A stretch of DNA of 64,000 bases from assembly GCF_000332475.2 (NCBI RefSeq), contig NZ_AOGX02000044.1, forward strand, positions 1-64,000, written 5' to 3'. Under the pieces are notes generated by a model. That model made no database searches. It was given only the letters and a program-made list of their open reading frames with translations, and had not been told where the DNA came from. Positions within the stretch are counted from its first letter, which is position 1. Every line of letters starts with the position of its first letter. A program made the translations under genes and the position numbers. Shown here piece by piece: positions 7,747-16,946 of the stretch. Origin of the DNA: Leptospira yanagawae serovar Saopaulo str. Sao Paulo = ATCC 700523 (lineage in GTDB: Bacteria; Spirochaetota; Leptospiria; Leptospirales; Leptospiraceae).

Positions 7747-10208
7747 TTCATAAATTTATATATTTTATCTTTGGGCATTTCAAAAATGATATCAGTAAAT
7801 CATTGCTAAGCATACTAAGCATTAGTTTGGGTATAGCACTATTTGTAAGTACTCAAATAAATGCATGGAAAGCAGAAAAAAGTATAATTGATCAAACTAT
7901 CGGTTTTACTTCAGAAAATTTTTTGGGCCGATACGTTTTTAGAGACATATTAGACACAACAAACAACAATTCTAATTTCATCAAAACGCTTTATTCTCAA
8001 CTACCAAATGACATCATCATTGAACCTGAGCTGAATCTAAAAAGTTTTTTAAAATTAGATAATAACGAAACCTTAAGTATTCCAACCATTGGGAGAGACT
8101 TAATCACTTCAAACCAATTGAAAAAGGATTTTGATCCAAACAAAAAAACCAAAAAATATTTTTTTAGTAAGTCTCTACTCCTTAAATCAAACGCTGAGAG
8201 TAAACCAATTATAATTACGATTTGTAGCACCGAAATCTCAATTCAAATTGATCAAATAGAAGTAATCGATCAAGATGGATTATTTATTGTTTTAGATATT
8301 GAAAGATTACAGAACATTTGTAAAACAAAATCATATTCCAATATCAATTTAATTTCAAACTCAAATTCAAAAGAAAACATTTCATTTCAGCCATTGCTTA
8401 ATCAATCGAATTGGAAATATGAATCTAAAAAAGAGATCACAGAAAGAGCAGGCATCGCCCTTGGATCGCTAAAAATTAATCTTACAATCATATCATTAGT
8501 ATCAGTATTGATTTCCTTTTTTATGGTTTCCAATATATATTCTGGATTATTTGTATCTCAAAAAAAAGAATTTGGTATTTTGTTATCTATCGGCGGAACA
8601 AGAATATCAAATTTTTTCCTTTTCCTTACACAAACAACTGTCTTTGCTCTCATTGGAGGTCTAATCGGAACTTCAATAGGAGTATTGATTTCAAAACTAA
8701 ATTTTTTCCAAACGTTAAACACCTTAACCGATGCCAACCAAATTGAAACTTATTTAAATTTCCCAGTAAAATTCATACTTTATGGTTTTTTGATTTCGAT
8801 AATTGGGTCATTGTTTAGTGCTATTTTCAATGCAGTAAAAGCATATCATATCCTTCCAATCGAATTATTACGAGAAAAAGATGAAATTGATAACCGAAAG
8901 TTTATCAACCTACCGACTTATCTCTTATATCTCATTGCGTTATCCTGTATTTCCATTGGAGTTTTCCTTGGTTTTTTAAAGTATGAAAAACAAATCATTC
9001 CAGGATTGGTTGGAGTAGGACTAGTAATTATTGGTTTTGTTTTGTTAAACTTTTTGACAATCCCAATTTTTATTTCATTATTATCGAAACTTTCGAAAAG
9101 GTTCTTCACAAACCCAAGCTTCATTTTGGGCATTAAAGAAATAGAATCAGATTCTTGGAAAAATAGTTTAACAATTTCAACAATTATGTTATCAACATCT
9201 TTAGTTTTTACACTAACGAGCTTAACCGATAGTTACGAACTTTCGCTAGAACATTGGGTTGATAAAGAAAATAGATCAGACTTTTCCCTTATCAATGAGA
9301 AAAAATTAAGTTCGGGTGAACCTGGTGTTCCAATCAATTTATTATCTGAACTTGAGAATTCTGGATACTTTTCAGATGTGGAGCCGTTTTTCATCAATTC
9401 AAAGTTTATTGTCAATGGAAATTACTTTACCTTACACGTGCTAAAGTTTAGAGAAAATCAAAATGGAAATGAATTACTTGTCTCAAAAAATTTTTGTTTT
9501 TTGGAGAAATTATGTGCTGGAGACTTCATCGACATCATTACGAAAAAAAAAGGGGTTCAGAGATTAAAAATCCAAAATGAGATAGAACATTTTTTCTCTG
9601 AGCGAGGTACGATTGTAATGGACTACCAACTTTTCTCTTCTCTATATTCAGAAGAATTTTTGAATTCGATTCGAATCACTTTGGCCGATGGAATGGAATT
9701 CAATGAAACGATGACTTTTTTGAAAAACATATCAGAAAAATACCAACTTAACTATTTAGATCATAAACAACTGAAGGATCTTTATATTTCAGGTATGAAT
9801 CAGGTCTTCAAAGTATTGGATAAACTTAAAATTTCAGCAATCGTTATCTCGGTTCTTTCCTTGATTACCTCTATTTTTTATTTTATCAAGGAAAAATCGA
9901 GGATTATTGCTGGTTTGAGAGCAATCGGTATGAGTTCCTATCAAATGTTTGCACTCTTATTCTACCAAGTTTTTTATTTGACATCACATGGTATTTTTTC
10001 TGGGATTTTAAATAGTTTGCTTCTGTCACCAATAGTTATATTTGGAATCAATAAAAATGCTTTCGGTTGGGAATTAGATTATACATTTCCTGTTCACTTT
10101 GTAGCAAAACTTCCGATACTCATTCCATTTTTTACAATTTTCATAACTTTAATTCCATTTTATTTTCTAACTAGAATGAGAATTTCTAAAGAGTTGAATT
10201 ACGAATAA
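7743..10208 (+). CDS. ABC transporter permease with two FtsX-type domains
   Basis: An 821-residue inner-membrane permease coupled to the preceding ATPase by an ATGA overlap. It has an N-terminal membrane anchor (about residues 15-40), a periplasmic domain, a three-segment FtsX domain at about 235-370 (with SKKEFGILLSIGGTRISNF-like sequence), a linker pair of segments near 395-445, a second periplasmic domain, and a C-terminal FtsX domain at about 700-815 (IIAGLRAIGMSSYQM). This duplicated layout is the single-chain form of LolC/LolE or MacB-like exporters. Local sequence is very AT-rich. The cargo cannot be read from the sequence. Confidence 0.88.
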   Translation: MIHKFIYFIFGHFKNDISKSLLSILSISLGIALFVSTQINAWKAEKSIIDQTIGFTSENFLGRYVFRDILDTTNNNSNFIKTLYSQLPNDIIIEPELNLKSFLKLDNNETLSIPTIGRDLITSNQLKKDFDPNKKTKKYFFSKSLLLKSNAESKPIIITICSTEISIQIDQIEVIDQDGLFIVLDIERLQNICKTKSYSNINLISNSNSKENISFQPLLNQSNWKYESKKEITERAGIALGSLKINLTIISLVSVLISFFMVSNIYSGLFVSQKKEFGILLSIGGTRISNFFLFLTQTTVFALIGGLIGTSIGVLISKLNFFQTLNTLTDANQIETYLNFPVKFILYGFLISIIGSLFSAIFNAVKAYHILPIELLREKDEIDNRKFINLPTYLLYLIALSCISIGVFLGFLKYEKQIIPGLVGVGLVIIGFVLLNFLTIPIFISLLSKLSKRFFTNPSFILGIKEIESDSWKNSLTISTIMLSTSLVFTLTSLTDSYELSLEHWVDKENRSDFSLINEKKLSSGEPGVPINLLSELENSGYFSDVEPFFINSKFIVNGNYFTLHVLKFRENQNGNELLVSKNFCFLEKLCAGDFIDIITKKKGVQRLKIQNEIEHFFSERGTIVMDYQLFSSLYSEEFLNSIRITLADGMEFNETMTFLKNISEKYQLNYLDHKQLKDLYISGMNQVFKVLDKLKISAIVISVLSLITSIFYFIKEKSRIIAGLRAIGMSSYQMFALLFYQVFYLTSHGIFSGILNSLLLSPIVIFGINKNAFGWELDYTFPVHFVAKLPILIPFFTIFITLIPFYFLTRMRISKELNYE

Positions 10209-10246
10209 TTCTTTACCGAAAACTGACCTCTACTTATATTTATACC

Positions 10247-11149
10247 ATGGCTGGAAGTATTAAGGTTTGTTTGGAACTCGCGGATATCATTCGAAAAGAG
10301 AATCTCGAATCACGTGAGAAAATACCCACATCCGATACTCACCTTCGTATTTGGTCTTCACAATTGGCAAGAAGTGAAGAAGAATTAAGGAAACTTTTAA
10401 ATGCACTACGGGACAGTCATTTTATCTTCATAGTTAGCATTGTATCACCAGACCCAAATTTATTTGTTTATGGTGAAGATGCATATGTTTTCGCAGAGCC
10501 TTTTATCTTAAATGAACTTAAGAAACACTCCGAAGATTCTCTAGAAAAACTTTACGAAGCAAGTAATTATAAACGAAAATCTGCCTTTCAAATCACAAGG
10601 GAATTGTTCCCAAAAATAAAAGAATTCAACAACACCCCGTTAGGAAGATCAATAAATTTATCTGTCATGTTGGAAGAATTCCAACGTATGTTAACTGCGC
10701 AAAGTTACGAGTATACGGATCAATGGAGGCGCAATAAACTACAAGAAATTTTCAAAGATGAGGTAATGATTGCGGAAGAATTGGCAAACAATTCTAATTT
10801 ACGTGACAGTGACCCAACCAAACGAGCTGTTGATATTCTGAAAGACCAATCTCCAAAAGAGAAAATTGATTCAAATTGGGTCAAAGCACAAGAAAACTTT
10901 TCAACTGAATTTTTGTTAAGAGTACATTTTCGAAAGTATGAATTTGATATTGTAAAAAAGTTAATACAATCAGGAAAACTAAAGGAAGAAAAAGATATCA
11001 AATACGTTAGAGATACCATTCAAACGATGGAAAACCGAATGGAACAAGATAATCTTTTAAAAAGATATGCAAATGAGATGATAGAACTTAGGCGATACGC
11101 ACAAGCTAAGTTAAATATGATACGCCAAGGAGTCAGCTCCCAAAAATAG
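10247..11149 (+). CDS. Conserved-looking soluble protein of unknown function
   Basis: A 300-residue hydrophilic protein without signal peptide or membrane segments. The N-terminal 90 residues (HLRIWSSQLARSEEELRKLL, then a beta-rich stretch ending in YVFAEPFIL) could be a winged helix, but I do not recognise a family. The C-terminal half is helical and charged, ending with a probable coiled coil (METMENRMEQDNLLKRYANE-like). It begins 38 bases after the permease, on the same strand, so it may share its transcript. No strong Shine-Dalgarno sequence is seen. Confidence 0.7.
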   Translation: MAGSIKVCLELADIIRKENLESREKIPTSDTHLRIWSSQLARSEEELRKLLNALRDSHFIFIVSIVSPDPNLFVYGEDAYVFAEPFILNELKKHSEDSLEKLYEASNYKRKSAFQITRELFPKIKEFNNTPLGRSINLSVMLEEFQRMLTAQSYEYTDQWRRNKLQEIFKDEVMIAEELANNSNLRDSDPTKRAVDILKDQSPKEKIDSNWVKAQENFSTEFLLRVHFRKYEFDIVKKLIQSGKLKEEKDIKYVRDTIQTMENRMEQDNLLKRYANEMIELRRYAQAKLNMIRQGVSSQK

Positions 11150-11177
11150 TTGAGAAAAAGAATTTATTAATATCAAT

Positions 11178-11930
11178 TTATCGATTGAACCAACCTACTT
11201 TTTCCAATTGTGTGTATACTTGAAAGAAAAAAACAACCAGACAAATAAATACCAATCTTCTTTTTAAGGAAAACTTTGAATTGATATGATTTTCCTTCTC
11301 TGGAATGTATAACAAATAAATAATTAGATTTATATTAAAAAATAATGCCAAAAATTCCTTAGTTAACATAGGAAATTTTTCGTTTAAGTTAGGTAAATAA
11401 ACAAAAATCAGAAGAATGAAACTCGGCAAAAAATATAAAGGAGTTTTTATATTCCACAACCTATCGTCCGTTAAATCCTCTTTCCTTTTAACACCAGAAG
11501 AAGACTCTAAAATCAAAACCAAATTTTGGAAATCGGCTATATTCACTAGTGGGTAAATTCTCTCTTTCGTCTCCAAAATGATGCGATCGTAACCTCTAAA
11601 TTTATCAAGAATTATCGTTTCTAAATCTTTGATTCTAATTGAAGCACAGTTCCCATTTGAGTCGAATTGTTTCAGCATTCCTCCTTCAACTTCAACTTTT
11701 CCTGAAGAGAGTATTTCGATTTGTTTATTATAATTCCTTCGGAGAAACCAAAAGAATAGACCCAGTAAAGGAAGGAAAATGGTAAAAAACTGAAATCTTG
11801 CTTCTTTTGGAATTTGTAAACTATTATAGATTACGAAAAGTACAAACAAAATCACTACTGACCAAGTTCGAGTTTGTAATTTTTTCTTAAATACTGGTAC
11901 ATTGTATGTAAAAATCTTTTTTTCACTCAT
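11178..11930 (-). CDS. Membrane protein of unknown function, downstream of pyrE
   Basis: A 250-residue protein with two transmembrane segments near residues 22-60, a central soluble part of about 90 residues that looks like a PH-type beta domain (VEVEGGMLKQFDSNGNCASI), and about three segments at 165-245. Its start overlaps the pyrE stop by four bases, so the two are translationally coupled. There is no evident link to pyrimidine synthesis. Function unknown. Confidence 0.75.
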   Translation of the reverse strand: MSEKKIFTYNVPVFKKKLQTRTWSVVILFVLFVIYNSLQIPKEARFQFFTIFLPLLGLFFWFLRRNYNKQIEILSSGKVEVEGGMLKQFDSNGNCASIRIKDLETIILDKFRGYDRIILETKERIYPLVNIADFQNLVLILESSSGVKRKEDLTDDRLWNIKTPLYFLPSFILLIFVYLPNLNEKFPMLTKEFLALFFNINLIIYLLYIPEKENHINSKFSLKRRLVFICLVVFFFQVYTQLEKVGWFNR

Positions 11931-12487
11931 TGTAAAAACTCACTCTTATTAAAGATGGAGTGCATAGAAATTTGCTCAGCGTCTAAATTTTCTTTCCCCC
12001 CTTCTTCGCGGTTTAAGATACAAATGCCACTTGTTACTTTTATGCCCACTTCTCGAAGCACTTTCACTGCTTTTATTGTAGATCCACCTGTCGTGATCAC
12101 ATCATCAACGATAAGGCATGACTTTACGTCCTTCCAAAAGCCTTCAATTTGTTGGCCGGTGCCATGTCCCTTCGATTCTTTTCGAACTACCAATGGATAA
12201 ACTAACTTTCCCTTTTTCTGATAAGCCAATGCAATTGAGTATGCAATTGGGTCGGCACCCAAAGTCAAACCACCAACTGCATCAAACTCTACTTGCATTT
12301 GAGGTATGATTTCCTCGACGAAACAATCTGCCAAAACAGACAATCGTTCTGGATGTAATGTGATTTCTTTACAGTTGAAGTAATGATGGGATTCTAAACC
12401 GCTAGCTAACCGAAGCGGTTTTTCAGAATAACGATAGACAAACGATTTCATCCACTGAAATAACTGGTCACGATTGGAATGGGACAT
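11927..12487 (-). CDS. pyrE: Orotate phosphoribosyltransferase
   Basis: The enzyme joins orotate to PRPP to make OMP in pyrimidine synthesis. The 186 residues contain the PRPP-binding signature CLIVDDVITTGGSTIKAV at about 130-147, the VGGLTLGADPIAYSIA loop and the basic catalytic loop VRKESKGHGTGQQIEG, all expected of PyrE. Length is slightly below the usual 200-215. The start MSHSNRDQLF at 12487 is the only convenient ATG. It is coupled to a membrane-protein gene downstream. No PyrR-type attenuator was seen. Confidence 0.92.
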   Translation of the reverse strand: MSHSNRDQLFQWMKSFVYRYSEKPLRLASGLESHHYFNCKEITLHPERLSVLADCFVEEIIPQMQVEFDAVGGLTLGADPIAYSIALAYQKKGKLVYPLVVRKESKGHGTGQQIEGFWKDVKSCLIVDDVITTGGSTIKAVKVLREVGIKVTSGICILNREEGGKENLDAEQISMHSIFNKSEFLQ

Positions 12488-13067
12488 ATTCTAATTATTC
12501 ACTCACCTTTACCGTGAATACAAAAATTTGGAGGTATTTTGAGAGACCAGTCATTTACGATTTCTGTTTTTCTACCCATTTTTGGATTTGTCATTACATT
12601 CAAAACCACTTCTAACGAATTTTTTATCAATTCCACCTTTTACGCAAACTCCAAAGGTATATGAGAAAGTTTTCCCGATTTTGATCGCTTAAAGAATTTT
12701 TCCTCTAGATTTCATTCCTTTTTTCTAACCGGAAATTGGACTTTACGTTATTTTGCAAATTGGATTGACTTTAGACTGAAAAAATTTTACAGTGAGTGTA
12801 AATTTACAGTGAGCGTAAATTTACAGTGAGTGTAAATATAAACTTATAGTATATTTACTTATAAGGTATATTTTCTCTAAATTGAAATAGTAGCATTATG
12901 AAAATTGTGCAATCGTCTCTTTGCAGGCAAGGAAACCATTGCCACTATCCTTCCCATCTCAAAATCAATGATAGGATTTGCGGTATTGCCGGTTCGGGTC
13001 TCAGCCAAAAAATGGGAAAGTGGAGAAAAGGACCAAAACATCAAAATCTGACCTAAAGTAAGGAGTT
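12488..13067. other. 580-base intergenic region between pyrE and a TetR gene
   Basis: This gap is AT-rich and carries no convincing gene. It holds three tandem 17-bp palindromes at 12786-12836 and a further imperfect inverted repeat CTTATA/TATAAG near 12842-12864. A TTGACT hexamer about 15 bases before the first palindrome could be a -35 element, which would place the palindromes over the core promoter. A 51-codon frame at 12898-13053 is probably chance. Confidence 0.6.
12786..12836. promoter_or_regulatory. Three tandem 17-bp palindromic operators upstream of TetR gene
   Basis: Three abutting copies occur at 12786-12802, 12803-12819 and 12820-12836. The first and third are TTTACAGTGAGTGTAAA; the second has one change (GAGCG). 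Each has TTTACA and TGTAAA arms around a five-base centre, a typical dyad for a dimeric TetR-family repressor. The divergent pyrE and the TetR gene at 13068 flank them. Control of the TetR gene is an inference from position. Confidence 0.75.
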
Positions 13068-13703
13068 ATGATGACAAAATTGCCATTACGAATCCGAAAA
13101 AAAATCGCGACAGAAGAAATGATTCTCTCGAGCGCCAAAGAGCTTTTTCTAGAAAAGGGATATTCCCAAGTGACAGTTCCAGAAATCGCAGACAATGCGA
13201 ATGTTTCCGTAAAAACTGTATTCAATTACTTCGGAACAAAGGAAGAGATTGCGTTTCGGGAAGAAATTTTGTTCTGTGATCGCGTGATTTTACACATCCT
13301 TTCCAGAGATAGGGACCAATCGATTTTTGAGGCGTTTCAAGATTTCGTTTGGAATTTGATTCATTCAATTGATCCAGAAAACTTAATCGAATCACTACCA
13401 GGATTCCATCCATGGATGGATGATCCAATTTTAGAGCAGCGATATTTACAGTTATGGGAAAATTACGAAAAAAGGATCTCCGATTCGCTACAAATGCAAT
13501 TTGGAAGGATTGGATACGACCCCATTTTACGAGTTGCTGCATGTCAGATGGTGACTATTTTGCGAACTTTGGGATCAAAAGAATTTAAAGAATATTTAAA
13601 ACCAATCCCATCAGCGTTACGTTACCGTGCCTTAGAAAAGTGGATTCTCGGATCCTTTGAACTTTTGTCAGGGATCCGAGAAAACTTACAGAAAATGTAC
13701 TAA
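13068..13703 (+). CDS. TetR-family transcriptional regulator
   Basis: A 211-residue repressor-type protein. Residues about 10-60 form the TetR DNA-binding domain (EMILSSAKELFLEKGYSQVT, then VPEIADNANVSVKTVFNYF). The remaining 150 residues would bind an unknown ligand. It follows a TAAGGAG ribosome site six bases before ATG. The stop codon overlaps the stop of the convergent peroxidase gene. Three tandem palindromes lie about 230 bases upstream and are its likely operators. No efflux or metabolic gene is adjacent in the same direction, so its target is unclear. Confidence 0.88.
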   Translation: MMTKLPLRIRKKIATEEMILSSAKELFLEKGYSQVTVPEIADNANVSVKTVFNYFGTKEEIAFREEILFCDRVILHILSRDRDQSIFEAFQDFVWNLIHSIDPENLIESLPGFHPWMDDPILEQRYLQLWENYEKRISDSLQMQFGRIGYDPILRVAACQMVTILRTLGSKEFKEYLKPIPSALRYRALEKWILGSFELLSGIRENLQKMY

Positions 13704-14686
13704 TTGACTCGAGTTTTATCAGCTAGAGTTCCCAGAAAAAGAACAATCTTTTTCGTTTCTTCTTCAGACAGATTGATCCCTAATTGGTGATATGCCATTT
13801 TTTGGACCGCTTCTTCGATGGTTGCCACTTTTCCATCATGGAAATAAGGACCGGTTAAGGTGATATTCCTTAAACTCGGAACTTTAAAAACAAACTTATC
13901 TTCTGATTTTTTTGTCAGATTATAAAGACCTAAATCTTCAGTTTTGTATTCATTTACCAGTCCTACTTTGCGATATGAATTCCCTCCGAGTAAATTTCCA
14001 GAGTGGCAAGAAGTACATCCAGCTGCTAAAAAGCTCTTAAATCCTTCCTGTTCTGATTTAGAAAGTGCTTTATAATCCCCTTTTACGAAATCATCAAATC
14101 TTGAAGCCGATACTAACGTTCTTTCAAAGGCTGCAATTGCATTTGCTAAATTATCATAAGTAATCGGATTTTTATCATTTGGAAATGCCAAGGCGAACAT
14201 TTTAGGGTAATCTGGATCTTCATTCAGACGTTTTAATACTTCCTTTTCAGATGGCATTGCCATTTCAACTGGATTCAAAATCGGACCTTTCGCTTGCGCT
14301 TTTAAATCAGCCGCTCTTCCATCCCAGAATTGTACAAAGTGAAATCCTGCATTGAGAACGGTTGGAGAATTTCGATCTCCATTTTTACCAAATGCTCCCG
14401 GAGAGGTAGGAAGATTATCAACACCTGCAGATTTTCCTTCTACATTGTGGCAAGAATTACAGGATTGTGATTCATTCTGCGAAAGTTTTTTCTCAAAATA
14501 AAGTTTTTTACCAAGTGTGATCAGATCCTCAGTATCATTTTCAGAACCTGGCATTTTTTCAGGCAGAGCACCAATGATCTGTTTCGCTTTTCCTCGGATT
14601 TCTTTTGTTTCTTCTGACGGACCACAAAAGACCATCGAAAAAAGCGTAATTACGATTAGAAAAGGTGTAAATATTTGTTTGAGCAT
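13700..14686 (-). CDS. ccp: Di-haem cytochrome c peroxidase (CcpA/MauG family), probable lipoprotein
   Basis: The protein should reduce hydrogen peroxide in the periplasm using electrons from a c-type cytochrome. It has two haem-binding sites, CNSCH at residues 76-80 and CTSCH at 224-228, with family segments NSPTVLNAGFHFVQFWDGRA and SLRNITLTGPYFHDG between and after them. Length (328) fits CcpA. The N-terminus (about 20 hydrophobic residues ending in MVFCGPS) suggests a lipoprotein, though Phe before the Cys is non-standard. A good AGGAAAG site precedes ATG. Leptospira peroxidases of this type are known PerR targets; a perR-like gene lies at 55566. Confidence 0.9.
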   Translation of the reverse strand: MLKQIFTPFLIVITLFSMVFCGPSEETKEIRGKAKQIIGALPEKMPGSENDTEDLITLGKKLYFEKKLSQNESQSCNSCHNVEGKSAGVDNLPTSPGAFGKNGDRNSPTVLNAGFHFVQFWDGRAADLKAQAKGPILNPVEMAMPSEKEVLKRLNEDPDYPKMFALAFPNDKNPITYDNLANAIAAFERTLVSASRFDDFVKGDYKALSKSEQEGFKSFLAAGCTSCHSGNLLGGNSYRKVGLVNEYKTEDLGLYNLTKKSEDKFVFKVPSLRNITLTGPYFHDGKVATIEEAVQKMAYHQLGINLSEEETKKIVLFLGTLADKTRVN

Positions 14687-15004
14687 GTCTTTCCTCTTTC
14701 GGCTATATCGTTAAAAAATCAGGAATTGGGCAAGTGAGAATTCATCATTGGACGACTTCTTGGTACATCCCGAAGGATTCCCAATTTGAGAAGGATAAAA
14801 TTAAGAAGGGAAATGGTTCAAATTGTTATTTAGCAGGCAAATTTGATAAGAATCTGCGACGGCTTGCTGATAGAATCAGCGAACTAAGGCAAAAAAATGG
14901 CTACGGTATGCATCTTTTGTGATATTCAACCCTTCTCCTCTTTTTTTCATGTTGGCACGAATAATGCAAAGTGTAAGTGAACTTCTCTCGTTTAGGAGCA
15001 ATAT
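14687..15004. other. Intergenic region between ccp and the PilZ gene
   Basis: About 318 bases holding the divergent ccp promoter region on the left and a sigma-54-type promoter at 14952-14968 on the right. A 62-codon GTG frame at 14734-14922 has no motif or good ribosome site and is not called as a gene. Confidence 0.6.
14952..14968 (+). promoter_or_regulatory. Sigma-54 (RpoN) type promoter
   Basis: The sequence TTGGCACGAATAATGCA matches the -24/-12 consensus YTGGCACGrNNNTTGCW at every defined base except one T of the TTGC box. The GG and GC pairs are separated by exactly ten bases, as required. Transcription would begin near 14979, giving a 25-base leader with an AGGAG site before the ATG at 15005. 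Confidence 0.75.
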
Positions 15005-15352
15005 ATGTTGAATACACGAACAACGGATCGAATCATCGCTTTGGATTGGGATGACCTTGTTTTAAAGATTTTTTCAATCAACGAAGTGCCTGAATATGCG
15101 ATTACAAAAATTGGAAATATCTCGGAATTGGGAGTCAGCAGTTGGCTCGACTATGATATCGCACTCAAAGAAAAGGATTCAGTGACTGGAATCATCGAAA
15201 GTGACTTAACTCGGTCAAGAATTTCATTCCGTGGAAAAATTGCGTGGCTTAAGGAATCTGAACATGGAATTCAATTTGGGATCAAATTTTCCGAGGAATT
15301 GATTTTACCTAATTTTATCATAGCTCGTTCCCTAGCTGAATCGGCAGCCTAA
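15005..15352 (+). CDS. PilZ-like domain protein
   Basis: A 115-residue cytoplasmic protein. The segment ITKIGNISELGVSSWLDYDI resembles the N/DxSxxG half of PilZ, and later strands (RGKIAWLKESEHGIQFGIKF) fit the end of a PilZ barrel. The upstream RxxxR motif that contacts c-di-GMP is not clear, so nucleotide binding is uncertain. A strong AGGAG site and a sigma-54 promoter lie just upstream. The argF-like gene follows 82 bases after the stop. Probably a c-di-GMP response protein; could be a degenerate PilZ. Confidence 0.72.
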   Translation: MLNTRTTDRIIALDWDDLVLKIFSINEVPEYAITKIGNISELGVSSWLDYDIALKEKDSVTGIIESDLTRSRISFRGKIAWLKESEHGIQFGIKFSEELILPNFIIARSLAESAA

Positions 15353-15434
15353 GAAATTTTATACTTTCTTGTTCCAAATTGACTGAGATTCTCTCGATTT
15401 GGCGCATGGGTCGGCCGATACTGTAAGGGAAGCT

Positions 15435-16367
15435 ATGTCCCAAGTGAAACATTTGATCTCCTGGCAAGATTGGACTGATGGAGAAATCCAAGAACTGTTA
15501 GATTTTGCAGTCTATGTAAAGAAAAACCGAGTGTATTTTTCTGGGCATATGTCTGGACGCTCCCTGGCTATGTTATTCCAAAAAACATCAACAAGGACAA
15601 GGGTATCTTTCGAAGCAGGAATGACTGAACTTGGTGGTCATGCTATTTTTCTAGATTGGATGGCATCGAATTTTCTATTGTCGGACATTGACTTTGAAGG
15701 AAAGTATCTGTCCAGTAATGTTGCCATCATAATGGCAAGATTGAAAAAACATGAGGATTTACTCGTTTTAAAATCAGGATCCACTGTTCCTGTTATCAAT
15801 GGTTGTTGTAATTTATTCCATCCTTGCCAGTCATTGGCTGATATCCTAACAATTGTTATGGATTCTCCGAAAGATTGGCAAAAAAAACAATTATGTTATA
15901 TCGGAGTCCACAACAACGTTGCCAACTCCTTAGTTGAAATCACTGCAGCATTAGGAATTCATTTGATTTTAGTCACACCGATTGCAGCCAAGGAATCAAT
16001 TGTGTCAGATGCAATTGATCGAGCAAAAAAGAAAGGCACTGTTTCTTGGGAAATGGATGTAAAAAAAGCAGTTGCTTCTGCTGACTACGTTTACACGGAC
16101 ACTTGGGTAGATATGGAATTTTTTAATGATCCAAAATTCCAAAAAGAAAAGGAAGAAAGGATACAGATGATGATGCCCTTCCAGGTAAATGCTGAGTTAA
16201 TGAAGCACTCAAAGGCCAAAGTCATGCATGATATGCCGATTCATGCGGGTTACGAAATCACAAGAGAAATGGTAGAAAGTGAACGATCTGTTATTTTTAC
16301 TCAGGCTGAAAATAGGCTCGATGCCCAAAAAGCAATCATTTTAAAACTTTTAGAAAATCACAGTTAA
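15435..16367 (+). CDS. argF: Ornithine carbamoyltransferase-like enzyme with altered substrate motifs
   Basis: This 310-residue transcarbamylase has the carbamoyl-phosphate site KTSTRTRVSFE and HPCQSLADI, so it should transfer a carbamoyl group. Two amino-acid-binding motifs differ from standard ArgF: the D-x-W-V-S-M-G loop reads DTWVDME, and the H-C-L-P motif reads HDMP (followed by IHAGYEI). The substrate may still be ornithine, but another amine is possible. The ATG at 15435 is preceded by AAGGGA and is preferred over the TTG at 15399. A perfect 9-bp hairpin follows the stop. Confidence 0.85.
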   Translation: MSQVKHLISWQDWTDGEIQELLDFAVYVKKNRVYFSGHMSGRSLAMLFQKTSTRTRVSFEAGMTELGGHAIFLDWMASNFLLSDIDFEGKYLSSNVAIIMARLKKHEDLLVLKSGSTVPVINGCCNLFHPCQSLADILTIVMDSPKDWQKKQLCYIGVHNNVANSLVEITAALGIHLILVTPIAAKESIVSDAIDRAKKKGTVSWEMDVKKAVASADYVYTDTWVDMEFFNDPKFQKEKEERIQMMMPFQVNAELMKHSKAKVMHDMPIHAGYEITREMVESERSVIFTQAENRLDAQKAIILKLLENHS

Positions 16368-16380
16368 TCAATGATGTATT

Positions 16381-16402
16381 AAAGCAAAGTACTCTTTGCT
16401 TT
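16381..16402 (+). terminator. Hairpin after argF-like gene
   Basis: AAAGCAAAG and CTTTGCTTT form a perfect 9-bp stem around the loop TACT, 14 bases after the stop codon. There is no long T-run, so it may be a weak terminator or a message-stabilising hairpin. Confidence 0.55.
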
Positions 16403-16929
16403 CTCTAACATTGCAAAATTTTACATTTAATAGAAATTTCCTCAGGCTGAAAACATCAGCTAACAGCAACATTGTTTCGGTGACAAAATTTAAGTGAGTG
16501 AAAAAAGAAATTTAATAGAAAAATCAGCGCTTCGGACCTTCACTTCTCCATTCGATTTTGTTTCCTTGGCATTACAATTTCAATGAAAGTTCGACTGCAT
16601 CTGAATTTTAACTAGAAATTGTATAAAAAAGGAAAACTGTCACAATTCCAGTTTCTTTGGATTCTTCGTTCACCCACTCAATGCCAATCTCGGCAAACTG
16701 AAACGAAACCATTGGAGATGAAGGGTATTCCTGATGATTTGAATTTCTAGCTCCTTCCATTTGCATTCGATCTCTATCCAATGGAGAGGCAAATTCCCTC
16801 CTTATGTAAGTTTTCGTTTTAGAAATGTTTGCATCTTATGTAAATTTCCATTCCCGATCAAATTTTCTATCTTAGGTTTCTCCCTCCCAATCCTACCGTC
16901 ATCCAATGAAAGTTCACGTTTCATATACA

Positions 16930-16946
16930 TTTACATTTCATGTAAA
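16930..16946. promoter_or_regulatory. 17-bp palindrome of the TTTACA-N5-TGTAAA type
   Basis: TTTACATTTCATGTAAA has the same arms and spacing as the triple operator at 12786-12836, with a different centre. It stands in the gene-poor region and has no obvious target gene. Confidence 0.45.

Noticed and set aside
12898..13053. 51-codon plus-strand frame starting MKIVQSSLCRQGNH before the TetR gene
   Set aside because: No ribosome site, no motif, odd composition, and it lies in a promoter region.
14734..14922. 62-codon GTG frame between ccp and the PilZ gene
   Set aside because: No ribosome site or family resemblance; it lies just upstream of the sigma-54 promoter.
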